A stretch of 53,568 nt of DNA from an uncultured Lachnospiraceae bacterium (GCA_951800145.1 CATOJE010000019.1:1-53568); one strand, 5' to 3'; positions 34,320-45,444 are shown, counted from the stretch's first letter. Program-made: numbers and translations. Notes: generated by a model not told the origin, from the letters alone.

Positions 34320-35447
34320 TTGTCCTATTTCATCTTTGCCAAGCCAGGCAAAAAGAAAACCGGACCGAAGTTCGAGGACCTTCAAATCGTGGTGATCAAT
34401 CCCAGCAATGCGGCCAACGAGGATGGCCAGTATAATGTGCGCATCTGGTATGAGGGAGAAGAGCTCCGTCTGGAGGATGGAAAAGTTACCTTAAAAGAGA
34501 TGAAGGAGCTGAGCCGTCAGCAGAAAAAGGCGGCAAAGGGAGAACTTTCGGAAGATGAGGCAGGGGACGCGGGAAACCCAGCCGGCCCGGGAGCATCCCA
34601 GGATGAAATCGCTGGGACGGTGATCAATGGAGTTTCCGTAGGAGGCTCCGGAAGCGGCGGTTCTGGCGGGGGTTCTTTGGGAGGAATTCTAGGCCAGGAC
34701 AAAGTCCAGGAAGAGGAAACCCAGCTTCCTTCTGATACCAGTTCTAGTGAACCGGCTTTTGAGGACAAAGAAAATGACGGCAGCCATGAGGATGGAGGTC
34801 CGGAAAAGGCGGATCAAGATAACACAGAGAATGCTGATTCCGGCAGGGAAGATACCGACCAGAACTTACCGGACTCTAATCCAGAAGATAAGTCAGAGGG
34901 CAGCCAGCCATCCGGAGATCACGATCAAAAGGAAGAGCAGTTCTCTGAGCAGGGACAGAAGCCATCTGATACGCCAGATGGAAGCGGCAAGGGGGACGGC
35001 GGTTCCAGCAGTACAGATCAGGAAGCAGGATCTGGGAACACTCCAGACAGCGGAAACGGCAGTGGAAGTGCTGACAGCGGAAGTGAAAACAGCGGAAGCG
35101 GATCTGACCAGGACAGCGCAGACAGCGGCCATACCAGCAGTGCGGACAGTAATAATGTCGGCGGCAGCGCGGACAGCGGCCGTTCCAGTGACAGCGGCGC
35201 AGGAAGCAGCGAGCCGAAAGACAGCGGAGACTCTGCTCCGGCGGACACAGCATCCATTACCATCAGCCGCAAATGGATTTCTATGGTTACCGAACCCCTG
35301 GCCAGCAAAAGCGAGGGGAGCAGGGAAGAGGAGAAGACAGATTCTGGCGATACGGAAAGCAGCACAGTAAAAATCGAAATCCCTGTAATGGAAAGGCAGC
35401 AGAGACCATCGCAGCCATCCGTGAGGAGCTGGAGGCCGGTGGCTTAA
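34320..35447 (+). pseudogene. Adhesin segment B2: domain plus Ser/Asp-rich linker
   Basis: Continues the frame of segment B1. A folded-looking part (LQIVVINPSNAANEDGQYN, to about residue 90) is followed by Gly-rich GGSGSGGSGGGSLGG and then by about 180 residues dominated by Ser, Asp, Gly and Glu, such as SADSGSENSGSGSDQDSADS. Such linkers act as extended stalks in surface proteins. Real coding ends near 35390 (around KIEIPVMER); the last 18 or so codons to 35447 are out of frame. Confidence 0.65.
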
Positions 35448-38400
35448 AGCCCTATAAGATGGATCCCACCGGACGGTTCAATCTGTCTGAGCTGGAGATG
35501 AAGCTGATTAACCAGGAAGAGATTACAGAAGAAGACCTTGAGGAAGCCCAGGGAAAAGAGAAGAATTTCCTGTCCAAGATGTTCTCCTCCCTATCCTCCG
35601 TACTGGCGATCGATGATTCAGAGGAGGAAGAGGCAGAGGAGCCGAAGGAGGAAATCTCCTTAGAGGACCTGGTAGGCCCGGACAGCAGCGAGTACCCGGC
35701 GGTATTCGGGCTTCGGCAGAATACCATCGCCATAGTCCACTCCCGCATGGAAAAACAGGAGAAGGTGGGAGAGGCAGCAGGCATTTATCTGAGTTTGCCG
35801 GATTTCCAGTACTTTATGACGGGAACGGACTATTACTTGCTGGAGGATGCCCTTGTACTTGATTCGCCAGAGGGGAAAGAGCTGGATGAGTACCGTGTGG
35901 GCATAACCTCCGTGACCTGGAAGGATGAGGACGGCAGTTCCGGGGAGGTAGAGCCAGAGGAGGATGATAAGGGGATCTTTATCCCCATCACAACAGCGGA
36001 TATCGGAAAGACCTATACCATCACATACCAGGCCTGCAATTCGGAGAATGAACCTGTGGGGGAACCGAAAGAACTAAAGGTTCCGGTCAGGTTTAACGGC
36101 GGCGTCGGCGATTCTCTGGATCGGGCCGGGGATGTGGCGTACCTGACCCGGGTCAGCTGCATAGAGAAGAGCTTAAGCACAGGTACAGCTCCATGGGATG
36201 AGGAACAAAAGGATGAGAATGGAAATGTGGTTCACAAGCCAGGGGAAGATACGAAGCCGGAGGATGAGTATTTAAGAACCTACGATACCGCCACCTTTGC
36301 CGTGGAGATCGAGAACAAGGTGCGGGATACGGAAGCCGGCGTGGCCCATTTTGAAAATGGCACGGTCTGCTTTGAGCTGATGCTTCCCTGCTCTCCCCAG
36401 GAGGCGATGTTTAATGTGGGAGACATGGGGTGGCTGGAAACAAAACCTAACATTCATTATGAGGAGACGGTAATAGATAACCATCCGGTGGTGAGGGGAA
36501 GCTTTTTGTGGGAGCAGTCAGCGGAAAGCGGCGGCCAGCCGCCGATCGGCGCGGGAAGCATGGAGCTGACGATTTCCCTTCGGGCGCTGGCCATGAAAAA
36601 TGGAGAAAAATTACAGCCCAAGGCTACCTTCTGGATGGGCGTAAATCCGGCAAAGGATAAGGATGGAAATTCAGGAAAGCTGATTTTTGCAGGGGAAGGC
36701 CACGCGGCCAGATATGACTTTCAGAACATGGGACTGGTTACTGGCGTGGAGCAGAGCTGTGAGAAGCCGCATCATGAAGAGGAAGTGATCACAGCAGAAG
36801 CGCCGGAGATCATCATCTCCGCGGCTCCCAGCTATAACATCCAGCTGAAAATGGACAGCAGCGATAATTCCTATCGAGGCAGCTTTGATTTCTCTACCGG
36901 ATACCAAACGGCGAATCCGGCCAAGGGAACGACGAAAGCGGCAAATTTCATACCATCTACGGAAAGCGGACATATCGTAGAGGGACGGGCGGCCGGGATA
37001 GGCGCGGTGCTTCAGGTGAGAGGGAAAAATGGCCGGGGGCTTCGGGGAGTGGAGCTTCCCGATACAAGTAAGCCTATTACCTTTGACCTTTCCCTGGAAT
37101 CGGTCTTCGAGCCCGAAGGTGGCCAGACTAAGCCTGAGATTGACAAGAATTACCAGCCGCTGCTCTGGAGCGTGGAGGGAAATCTTTATGGAGCCAGCGC
37201 GGATCAGCCCCAGGGGGATGGAAGGCTGATTGCGCCGGGGAATAAAGGCCAGATCCGGCATATTAACGCAGTTCCGGCGAATGCGGGCGGAGGTGAAAAC
37301 CGATGCTACCAGGGAGGAACCTGGAGCGCGGAGCAGGAGGGAAATATACTCCATGTGACGGTAGAGGGCTTTGACTTAAGCCTTGATATGAAGGATATTC
37401 CATATATGAATTTTGGGGCCGGATCGGCGGTTTACTATAATCCGGAGAAAAATAAAAATTATTGGGAGGTTGACGCCCTGTGCTTCTCGGCAGGGGAATT
37501 CTGGATCCTTCAGCCCTTTGCTCGAACCAAGGAAGATGGAGGGAAGGCTGAGATTACAAAGGAATATGAATGCAGTAAAGGGATGTTTAATCTGACCATA
37601 CGGGATAAGAACCTTATGATGCAGAGCCAATATGGCACAAAGCTTGAAGAAGCGGACCCCGCGGGGAATGGCGTGGATAACCAGACGAACTGGGAGGACG
37701 TGGAGAAGGAGGATAAACTTATCCTGGGATATAGCACTACCTTAAGCTCCGGAAAGTTTTATACAGGGACTTCCTATCTTAAATCAGCTGAGGGCTATAA
37801 TGATTCCCTGACAGAGGGCTGCCGGCACAATGGCCGGGACTGGGCTGCAGTGGGAAGCGATCTGTCCCTCTACGGATCTGTGTACTATGATGATAAAGAG
37901 GAAGAGGAATATGGAGTCGCCTATGATCTGATGATAAAGTTTGACGACGCCATGTTCGAGCCTTACGGCACAGGATATCAGGGAGGCAAGGGCGGCGCCG
38001 GAACTGTAATCGACGGCGTCAGGCTGGACTGTCACGGAGGATGGGATTCAAAGAAGGAGACCGTCTTATACGGAATCCGCAGGCCCAAAGCCGGGAGCGG
38101 AGAAACACGGGAAGAGCGGGGGAAAAAGGGCTGGTATAATGAGAACGATGAACCAGAGGATAACAAGTATGACCTTGACATGATTAATGCCAGGGTGGAG
38201 GACATCGAGTTTATGCCCTGGTCAGAATTTGAACCGCTGCAGAAGCAGGGCTATGTGTGTGTAGCGGCATTGACCGAATGGCGCGGCGTGGATGAAGTGG
38301 CAGGGGAGCTTCACTGTCTTATGTTTGTGGAAGGCAGAGTGAAGGATAACCCGGAACTGCCAGGACACGTATATATGATTTCCCAGTTTGGAAAGGTATG

Positions 38401-41400
38401 GAAGAAGAGCGATGTAAGGGAGGCGGTAAAAGAATATTACCAGACACAAGGAATTACCATCGAAGGGGAGCCCACAAAGGAACAGTATAATGCCTATGTA
38501 AAGAATCAGATGCCCAGTCAGTCTGGCCATCAGGGCTATGGAAGCTATCCCCGGTCCGTCTATGAAAGATATGTAAGCCCCAGCGAGTATACAAAAACCA
38601 GGTATAATGAAGAAGGCAGCCTGATAATGGATAAAGCGGATGAAGAAATGAATGGGGATTCCTGTTATATCGTAAGCTGCAAGGCAAAGATAAAAAAAGG
38701 CTTATCCCAGAAAAGTACAAACAACGGCGGGCAGGAGCAGGATAAAACCATGTACGATGTGGGCGCGGGGCAATGGGTCGCGGATTATTACCTGGATCCC
38801 AGCATCCAGCGGGCCGGCGGCGTGGATTCATCCACAGATGACGGTAGCTATAACTTGGGAAAGGTAGTGATTACAGATACCCTGCCTCAGGGCTTAACTT
38901 ATATGCCCGGCTCCTCCCGGATCGGCGGAACGTACACCCAGGCAGCGCAGGAAGGCCGGCAGGGTACGGTAACTGGCGGAGAGGCGAAGGAACCGGAGAT
39001 TTCTACCAGAACAATGAAGAAGAGCAGCAGTATAGGGAAGGAAGAAACGGTTACCGTAACGGATTTAGTCTGGACGTTCGAAAATGTGAAATTAGCAGGG
39101 GACGAGACGAAGCATGACCTTCCAAGAATTTACTATTCCTGCCGTATCGATCCAGACCAGGAGCTGTCGGCAATCCTTAAGGAGCTGAAAAATGAAGTAA
39201 AAATCGGCGGCGAAGGATTGTCAAAACTGTATACGAAAGAGGCGGGGAATCTGGAGGATATTTCCATAAAAGCATATACACAGAACTCTGCCATGCTCTA
39301 TAAAACTGCGGACCAGTCCATCATTGATATCCAGACGGATGGCAGCGCCAGCTTGGGCTTCCAGTCCAGCCTGGTAAACAGCGGAGCGAATGGGATGGAT
39401 GTCCTGTTCCTGGATGCCATGCCTTATAAGGGTGATGCTTATGGTTCTTTTTATCAAGATGACACGTGTAAGATTCTCTTAACCGAGTGGAGCCTGCCCA
39501 AGGAGGCGGAGGCTGATTGGATCTCTAATCTGAGCTTTTACTACACGACAAACACAAGCTACCGGGGAAAGACCTCCCAAGAGCTTAAGGCAGGGAAGGA
39601 AAACTTTGAGAACACAGCAGTTTGGACGAAGGTTACACCGGTATGGGATGCGGAGAAGGAGGCGTATGTATTTGCAGGATTATCTGACGGCGCAGAAGCC
39701 GTGGCTATAGCGGCGGTGGGAACCCTGCCGACAAATGAGACCATTTCCATGCATACCACCCTGAAGCTTACAAAAGCCAGCCCGGGAGATAATCTGGCCC
39801 CCACAGTGAGCAATAACACGCTGGACAGTATGGCCCGGTCCTATATCCTGACCCGCGCTATCGAAGGGCTGGTGTGGCTGGATGTAAACCATAACGGCAT
39901 CCAGGATCCCGGCGAGCCGAAGCTGCCGGGAATCAAAGTAACACTGAAGCTGAAAAAAACGGATTCGGATTTGTCTGGCTGGACGGATAAGGAAACCACC
40001 ACAGATGAAAACGGCCGCTACCAGTTTACCACGCTGCCGGCCGGAGAATTTAAAGTTATCTTTTCCAGCGGAGCTGCAGAAAATCAGGATGCCCAGCTGT
40101 CCAACTACCTGATTACAGCAAAAGATGCCGGCGGCAGTGGCAATGACAGCCGGGATTCGGATGCTGAGGGGAAGGCTAACACTGGAACTGGAAGCTTAGA
40201 ATCCGCTGAGATTACCAACATCCCGCCGATGAAGGAGGTGGGGGATATCCAGTCCGCCCAGTATGTACAGAGAAACTGGGATCTGGGACTCTGTGCCCCC
40301 ACTGGCGCGTTCCGCTTCCGGAAAGTGGATGGTGATTCCGGGAAGAATCTGGCAGGCGCGGTGTTTGAACTGGAGGGGAATTTAAAGGGCCAGCAGACAG
40401 CGAACCAGTATACGTATTGGGCTAAGGGAAAAATGAAAGCAAGGCTGGAGGATCCATCCTGGCAGGCCCGTGCGGGGATTGAGCTGTCCGATGCTTCACC
40501 GATTACGTTTGATAATGAAAAGGCAACCTTTACCATCACCTTTAAGACTACGGATAAGAAAATCGACTTTTCCCCAGAAGGAATGGAGATGCTTCTTCCC
40601 TATGGAAGCTACACCTTAAAGGAAATCCAGGCACCGGATGGATATGAGATATCCAAGGAGGCTCAGAAGGGATATTCCTTTACCATCGGCGAGAATAACC
40701 TGACCCCCACCGTAAAGGAGGGAGTGGTTTCCAATGATCCCCAGCAGTTTGCGGTGAAGAAGCTTGCAGAGGAGACAAATGGGCCATTATCCGGCGTTAC
40801 CTTCCGCTTATATGAGGGATCGGAAGCGAACCGTGATAAAATGAAGTGGGAAAAGGAGACAGGTTCCGATGGTTTCATCCACTTCAGCATGAGCGGGATG
40901 AAGGTGAATCAGATTTACCGGCTGGAGGAAGAGGAAGTATCCGTCTATAAACCGATAGACCCCATCTATTTTAAGCTGGTTCCGGATTCGGATTCGGCAA
41001 ACAGCAAGGTTACGCTTACACTGACTGATAAAAATGGAAAAGCTGCCGGACAAAGAGCCGATGTATCCCTGGAGGAAAAAACCGGCGAAGGCGGCCAGAA
41101 GAATATGAGTATCATCCAGGTGACAAATACCAGAAAGACCGGCTCCCTGACCTTGACAAAGAAGACGGATGCCAGCATTACCAGTATTACTGGGCTGAAG
41201 GATGAGTTTGAATTTACCTTAAAGCTGGAGAAGCCAGATGCCCAATTTGCGAATTTTGTGAAATCCTCTGAGCTGAAGCAGGTAAATGGAGAGTACCAGA
41301 TTAAAGGGCAGAAGAAAGGGCAGGGGCAGACAGGTGAGCCGGAAGATGTGTGGTATCCGATCAGGGCTGGCGTTATCAGCGGCATTAAGCTTAAGATCGG

Positions 41401-42544
41401 CGAGGAAGTACGCTTCAACGGCATTTATTATGGAACGGGCTTTACCATCACCGAGGACCAGTCAGTGCGGACCGGATTTATCTTTGAGAAAGTAACGACA
41501 TCGCCGAGAGTGGAGGCCAGCTTAAAGGAGGATGAGAAAGTAACCTACGGAAATTCCTCAGAGATCAAGGGAGGGCTGGCGGAATCCGATGAAAACCTTA
41601 CGGTGAATGTCTATAACCAGCCCCAGAAGGCGAAGGTAAAGCTGTCGAAAACCTTTGACAGCGACGTGCCCGAAAAGGAAAATCTTCCTAAGTTCGACAT
41701 TTATGATGTGACGGATATTCCTACTGCTCAAAGAATTCCTGTCCAGGCGGATGCTTCTCAGGGAACCGTATCAAAGGAGTGGAAGAAGGCTTATCCATCC
41801 TATCAAAATCCAGTCGATACCATTCAGATTTCAAAGGTTGAGAATACTGAGCGGTATGAGGGCGAGTCATCTCCGTGCCTGGTGCCTGGAAGAAGCTATC
41901 AAATCGTCGAGGAGCTGGGCGGCGATACCGTGTCCGGCTACTACCATGCGGCAGTCTCGAAGGTCTTTTCCGTAACCGTCGGCGAGACGAATCAGGTATC
42001 CTGTGAGCTGATAACCCTGGGGAATCACAGAGCCTTCGGATTCCTGAATGTGAAAAAGCGGGTAATAGATTCGGATGGCAGGGAGATAAACGCCATTACC
42101 AGGCCATTTTATTATAAGATCCTTAAGGCGGACGGAAGCGATTATGACGGAGTGATCCATGAGATTACCACGAACCAGGAAGATCAGCAGGTGGTTCCCC
42201 TTAACGCCACCTATCAGATTATCGAGGTAGACAGCCAGGGGAATCCTTATGAGACCTCCGGCGAGAATCCAGGCTATGAGGTGACGAACTCCGGAAATGT
42301 GACCGTGGAGCTGGACAATGCCGCGGGGAACAAATTTACCGGGCTCATTACCAATAAAGAAAAGCCTCTGGGCATGCTGACTGTTAAAAAGCTGGCGGAT
42401 TACGCGGAAAAGGGAGCGAAGTTCTACTTTAAGGTGACCGACAGCAGAGGGCAGGTATTAGTCAGAAGGGCAGTAAATAATCAGGTGGATTTCATCCCGC
42501 TAAATCAATTTGAAGAGGAATTTAAGCCCGCCTATCTGTGGTAA
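35273..42544 (+). pseudogene. Adhesin segment C: large ectodomain with CnaB/SpaA repeats
   Basis: An open frame of 2,423 codons. The first ~40 are out of frame; genuine sequence starts about 35390 with KAAETIAAIREELEAGG. About residues 300-1150 form a large ectodomain I cannot name. A DUF11-like segment (VVITDTLPQGLTYMPGSS) lies near 1200. An SdrD-type domain (GLVWLDVNHNGIQDPGEPK) lies near 1530-1600. SpaA-type domains follow near 1680-1795 (FRFRKVDGDSGKNLAGAVFE ... YTLKEIQAPDGYEIS), 1825-1910, 1955-2100, 2120, 2255 and 2366. The Lys and Glu positions of isopeptide-forming domains are visible in several (VKK ... LKEIQ). The frame is lost at 42539. Confidence 0.75.
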
Positions 42545-43356
42545 TCGAGGCCAAAAAGCAGGTGGAATACCAGGCGGGAGGCCTGGCGGAAATCGGCAGC
42601 CTGACCGCGGCGGAGGTCATTCTTTCCGGAGCAAACGGGGACACGGCCCAGGCGGTTATCATTAATCAGGAAAGGGCTTTGGGAAGCCTGACCCTGATAA
42701 AGCGGGCCAATGGAACCGGGGAAGGGAATACCTTCTACTTCCAGGTAGAGAACCGTAAGAGAGAGAAGATCCCCATGCCGGATGCGGAGGGGAATCCCAC
42801 CGCGGAGACTATTTGGAAGGTAACGGCAAGCCAGGCAGTGAATGAGATGGCAGAGCTGGGAAGGCTGACCATAAGAAATCTGCCCTACGGCGCCTACACG
42901 GTGACCGAGGTGAATGAGGACGGGACAGCATTAACGAATAGCTTCCGGTATCAGGTTTCCTATGAGACGTTCTCCCAGGGAGCAGCCCGGTCAGGGCAGA
43001 ACGGGGAGATCGACATCATCAGTCCGGACATGACGATGACGGTGACCAATACCAGAAAGCCATACAGCAATAATCCTGGGGGAGGCGGCTCTAATGGCGG
43101 AGACGGAAGAAGAACCTCCAGAACCAGTACCCCGCCTACGGAATTCATTCCCGATGCAGCTGTACCTTTAGGAAGAGCGGAGGAAGGAGAGGGAGATTCC
43201 CTGACGGAGATTTTAGATGAGGATGTGCCTTTATATGGCCTTCCCAGGACGGGAGACGCCTCAGCTTCTACAGCCGGAATCCTGGGACTTATGCTTATGT
43301 CCCTGCTAAGTGCGGCCGGAATTATGAAGAAAAGGAAAAAGGAATTGAAGAGATAA
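42538..43356 (+). pseudogene. Adhesin segment D: last CnaB domain and LPRTG anchor
   Basis: Continues the adhesin after a frameshift near 42535. It starts VVIEAKKQVEYQAGG and includes a CnaB domain (GSLTLIKRANGTGEGNTFYF ... LPYGAYTVTEVNEDG), a Pro/Gly/Asn-rich spacer, then YGLPRTGDAS (sortase motif at about 43239-43253), the membrane helix TAGILGLMLMSLLSAAG and the positive tail KKRKKELKR. Taken alone it has no signal peptide, so it could not be anchored unless the frame is restored. Confidence 0.75.
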
Positions 43357-43385
43357 AAATTTAAGAGTTCGAGGGGCGGTGGTCG

Positions 43386-43431
43386 AAAGTAAGAGAAGCA
43401 TCCTTTTTCGGAATGCTTCTCTTACTTTTTT
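43386..43431 (+). terminator. Strong rho-independent terminator after the adhesin
   Basis: AAAGTAAGAGAAGCAT pairs perfectly with ATGCTTCTCTTACTTT around an 11-base loop and runs into T's. It begins 30 bp after the adhesin stop codon. Confidence 0.9.
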
Positions 43432-43465
43432 ATACTGGACATATCAAAACAAGGAGGTCACGAAC

Positions 43466-44317
43466 ATGACATTTGCAGAAAAATTGAAATCCATCCGCAA
43501 GCAGGCAGGAATGTCGCAGAAAACAAATTATCTGAAAAAATATATCATCAGCTCCTATATCCTCGTCTGGGCGCTCATTATTTTTGTGGCAGGCTCGGCA
43601 AGCCTTGTCTTTCATGCGCCGCCTGTCATCATGTGGATTGTCCGAAACCTTATCGCTTGGTCTCCCACCTATCTGCTTTTGATTGGGTGGAAGCATTTCA
43701 GACCCTATGAGACAAGGACAGCTTTTGTGAAGCGGTGCTTTTCTGGAAAAGTGAAGCCGTTCCTGCTGCTGCTCTCCTTTGCCCTTACCCTTGGAATCAG
43801 CGTGTTGTCGCTGTTTCTCTATTCCATTATGATGGGAAAGCCAATGCTGTCCTACATCAATCTGGGAACGACAGCATTGCCGCTCAGTATTTTTCTCTCA
43901 TTGACTTCGGGACCGACAGGAGAGGAATTGGGGTGGCGTGGCTTCATGCGGGAGGAATTCAACAAAAAGCACGGCTTCCTGAGATCCTCTGTCTTCCAGG
44001 GCTTAGTGTGGTGCTTCTGGCATACCCTGTTGTGGATGGTGGATTCAGAGTTTACCGACTGGAGAGCAATCCCCTATGTCATTTCCAACATCGTTGTGAT
44101 TACAGCCATCACCGTACTGATGAACATTTTTCTGGAACGGTATAACAACCTGATCTATTCGGTATTGCTGCACTTTGGTTTTAATATCCTTTATGTGTTT
44201 CTGGATGCGGATATAGGATTCTTTGTGATTTTGACTGTTCTGTATCTGGTCATCACGCCGATTGCCGTATTTGTAAGGAATAAGACTATTGTAAGGCTTT
44301 TAGAAAAGGAACAATAA
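43466..44317 (+). CDS. CPBP-family membrane protease with an HTH-like N-terminal tag
   Basis: A 283-residue membrane protein of the CPBP/Abi (CAAX-protease-like) family. It has about seven membrane helices, the catalytic pair GPTGEELGWRGFMREEF near residue 155, and a conserved His in WCFWHTLLWMVD about 30 residues later. Members process prenylated proteins or bacteriocin-like peptides, and many give self-immunity. The first 18 residues, MTFAEKLKSIRKQAGMSQ, are not typical of the family. They match the opening of XRE-type HTH regulators, up to the turn where the recognition helix should begin, and then jump into the first membrane helix. The ATG at 43466 follows AAGGAGG. It appears to be a deletion-generated chimera that is still in frame. 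Confidence 0.8.
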   Translation: MTFAEKLKSIRKQAGMSQKTNYLKKYIISSYILVWALIIFVAGSASLVFHAPPVIMWIVRNLIAWSPTYLLLIGWKHFRPYETRTAFVKRCFSGKVKPFLLLLSFALTLGISVLSLFLYSIMMGKPMLSYINLGTTALPLSIFLSLTSGPTGEELGWRGFMREEFNKKHGFLRSSVFQGLVWCFWHTLLWMVDSEFTDWRAIPYVISNIVVITAITVLMNIFLERYNNLIYSVLLHFGFNILYVFLDADIGFFVILTVLYLVITPIAVFVRNKTIVRLLEKEQ

Positions 44318-44369
44318 ATTTGTTGAGAAGTCAAGTATAAAGAAAAATCAAAGTTTTCGGAGGTTGGTT

Positions 44370-44567
44370 ATGGTAGCTATCATAGGAGTAGGTGTCTTTT
44401 CAATAGTGATTATATTATCATTTCTTATAGTTTGTGGTTTGCCATTAGGAGAGTTGACAATGGGAGGACAATATAAAGTTTTTCCTAAAAACAGAGTTGG
44501 AAGCGCAAGCAGGTGCAAAGATTGTTTTTTGGTCGGAACTGAATGGAGCGGTTTTAAAACAAGATGA
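44370..44567 (+). pseudogene. Fragment of a small membrane protein
   Basis: After AGGTTGGTT, the ATG at 44370 opens a hydrophobic helix (VFSIVIILSFLIVCGLPLGE) and TMGGQYKVFPKN, a recognisable start of a small clostridial membrane protein family. From about 44490 it switches abruptly into an unrelated reading frame of a nitrilase-like fragment. The second half of the protein is therefore missing. Fusion by deletion is likely. Confidence 0.55.
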
Positions 44568-44712
44568 AGATATACTGCTACAACAAGCGTCGGATATGGC
44601 AAAACAGGAAGAAATTTATTTGATTGTTTCGTTACTGGTGAAAACGCCTTATGCGGACTTAAAGGAAAATAAAGCGGTAGCATTCCATCCACAGGGAGGT
44701 ACCCAAAAGTAA
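44497..44712 (+). pseudogene. Fragment of a nitrilase/carbon-nitrogen hydrolase
   Basis: The frame LEAQAGAKIVFWSELNGAVL continues with LLQQASDMAKQEEIYLIVSL. This fits the central strand-helix region of CN-hydrolase proteins (apolipoprotein N-acyltransferase or nitrilase type, with the Glu/Lys region in GAKIVFWSE). There is no N-terminus with the first catalytic Glu and no catalytic Cys. The frame ends within the 81-bp repeat at 44701. Confidence 0.5.
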
Positions 44713-44781
44713 CGCCCTGCCTTTCGACAGAGCGTTGCAAACATTTTAATCCCGAACATTTATAAGCCGCATATCGGGGAG
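44701..44781. repeat. Left copy of an 81-bp direct repeat
   Basis: Matches 49267-49347 at 78 of 81 positions. It contains a hairpin (AACGCCCTG ... CAGAGCGTT, one mismatch in this copy) and CCCGA ... TCGGG arms around CATTTATAAGCCGCATA. On the minus strand the right copy includes the last codons of a gene followed by the hairpin, so the unit looks like a gene 3' end plus terminator. Together the copies bracket 4.5 kb of AT-rich DNA. Confidence 0.8.
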
Positions 44782-44852
44782 CGAATACTATTTTGTGGGC
44801 ATCTAGCGTCGGAATTTATGTCAATAACTTCATTTGATACATTGATATTTTG

Positions 44853-44881
44853 TTGATTGCAATGTACAATGATATTTAATA
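44853..44881 (+). promoter_or_regulatory. Possible promoter for the HTH remnant
   Basis: TTGATT (44853-44858) and TTAATA (44876-44881) are 17 bp apart, 19 bp before the ATG at 44900. The -10 is only moderate; a TACAAT nearby gives an alternative. Confidence 0.3.
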
Positions 44882-44899
44882 AGATGAGGGATGTGCAAT

Positions 44900-45061
44900 A
44901 TGAAGATAAGTTATAAAAAATTATGGATACTGCTTATTGAAAAAGATATATCTCCCGCTACGCTAAGAAAGGACTTAAATCTTGCTTGTATCATTCAGGT
45001 AAGATTTGGAGTACCATATTTTGATGTATATGATCCGGGATGCCACAAACTGTTACATTAA
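44900..45061 (+). pseudogene. Truncated XRE-type HTH regulator
   Basis: MKISYKKLWILLIEKDISPA is the characteristic start of the small Cro/CI-like regulators found on Lachnospiraceae mobile elements. After ATLRKDLNLA the sequence leaves the family (the second half of the HTH and the recognition helix are absent) and ends at 45061. It is 53 residues against about 70 in intact relatives, so non-functional. Confidence 0.55.
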
Positions 45062-45269
45062 AGATGTGGTTGCCAACGCACCTGCGACGCATAATATTCC
45101 TTTAGTGCAGATTGAATCCAAAACCACCTTTATTAATGATGAAATAGAATGTAATCTTGGCGAGAGATTAAAGGAAACATTTGGTGTTACGATTTCAGGA
45201 GTTGATGGAACTTTATTGGCATATTGGCAAAGATATTGTAAGCTGTCAGCAGTGCTCAAAATAGGGTGA
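45033..45269 (+). CDS. Unrecognised 78-residue ORF, possibly a gene fragment
   Basis: The frame starts MIRDATNCYIKDVVANAP and continues TFINDEIECNLGERLKETFG. Composition is protein-like and soluble, with a plausible helix near the end, but I do not recognise a family. It overlaps the end of the HTH remnant in another frame and has no clear ribosome site, so it is probably the tail of a deleted gene. Confidence 0.3.
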   Translation: MRDATNCYIKDVVANAPATHNIPLVQIESKTTFINDEIECNLGERLKETFGVTISGVDGTLLAYWQRYCKLSAVLKIG

Positions 45270-45312
45270 GGGATTGCTCCGACAGATAAGTGTTGGTCTG
45301 AAAAAGGCGTTT

Positions 45313-45326
45313 CCCGACATGTCGGG
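45313..45326. repeat. Perfect 14-bp palindrome with outer arms
   Basis: CCCGACATGTCGGG is self-complementary. It is flanked by CTGAAAA (45298-45304) and TTTTCAG (45328-45334), which also pair. It could be an operator or a hairpin left from a mobile element. Confidence 0.55.
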
Positions 45327-45333
45327 CTTTTCA

Positions 45334-45444
45334 GAGCTGAAAAACTTTCCTCTCTACTGCCCAAAGTGCAGACGAGGAGAAAAAGCAGTGCCTTCGGACA
45401 TCAGACTCTATCTGATATCATACCACAGGATCTACCTATATTGA
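45334..45444 (+). pseudogene. Remnant of a cysteine-rich KTR-domain protein
   Basis: The frame ELKNFPLYCPKCRRGEKAV contains the NFPLYCPKC block typical of the small KTR-domain zinc proteins carried by conjugative elements. The preceding first CxxC half is missing and the C-terminus drifts (PSDIRLYLISYHR). A degraded copy. Confidence 0.4.

Larger units (their letters stand above)
33830..43356 (+). pseudogene. Giant CnaB/SpaA-type LPXTG surface adhesin, broken in four places
   Basis: The reconstructed gene is about 9.5 kb (about 3,170 codons). It has a long signal peptide, an acidic N-terminal domain, a Ser/Asp/Gly-rich linker, a large uncharacterised ectodomain, then an SdrD-type domain, several SpaA/CnaB pilin-like domains and a C-terminal LPRTG sorting signal with a membrane helix and KKRKKELKR tail. 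It is broken by a frameshift near 34035, an in-frame TAG at 34293-34295 (one C-to-T change from CAG), a frameshift near 35390 and a frameshift near 42535. Between the lesions the frames stay open and protein-like, so the damage is recent or reflects sequencing error. A cell-surface adhesin or pilus-like role is inferred. No sortase gene is in the window. Confidence 0.8.

Noticed and set aside
34747..35370. Overlapping long frames on both strands in the Ser/Asp-rich linker
   Set aside because: They arise from repetitive, GC-biased codons of the linker; only the adhesin frame continues into recognisable domains.
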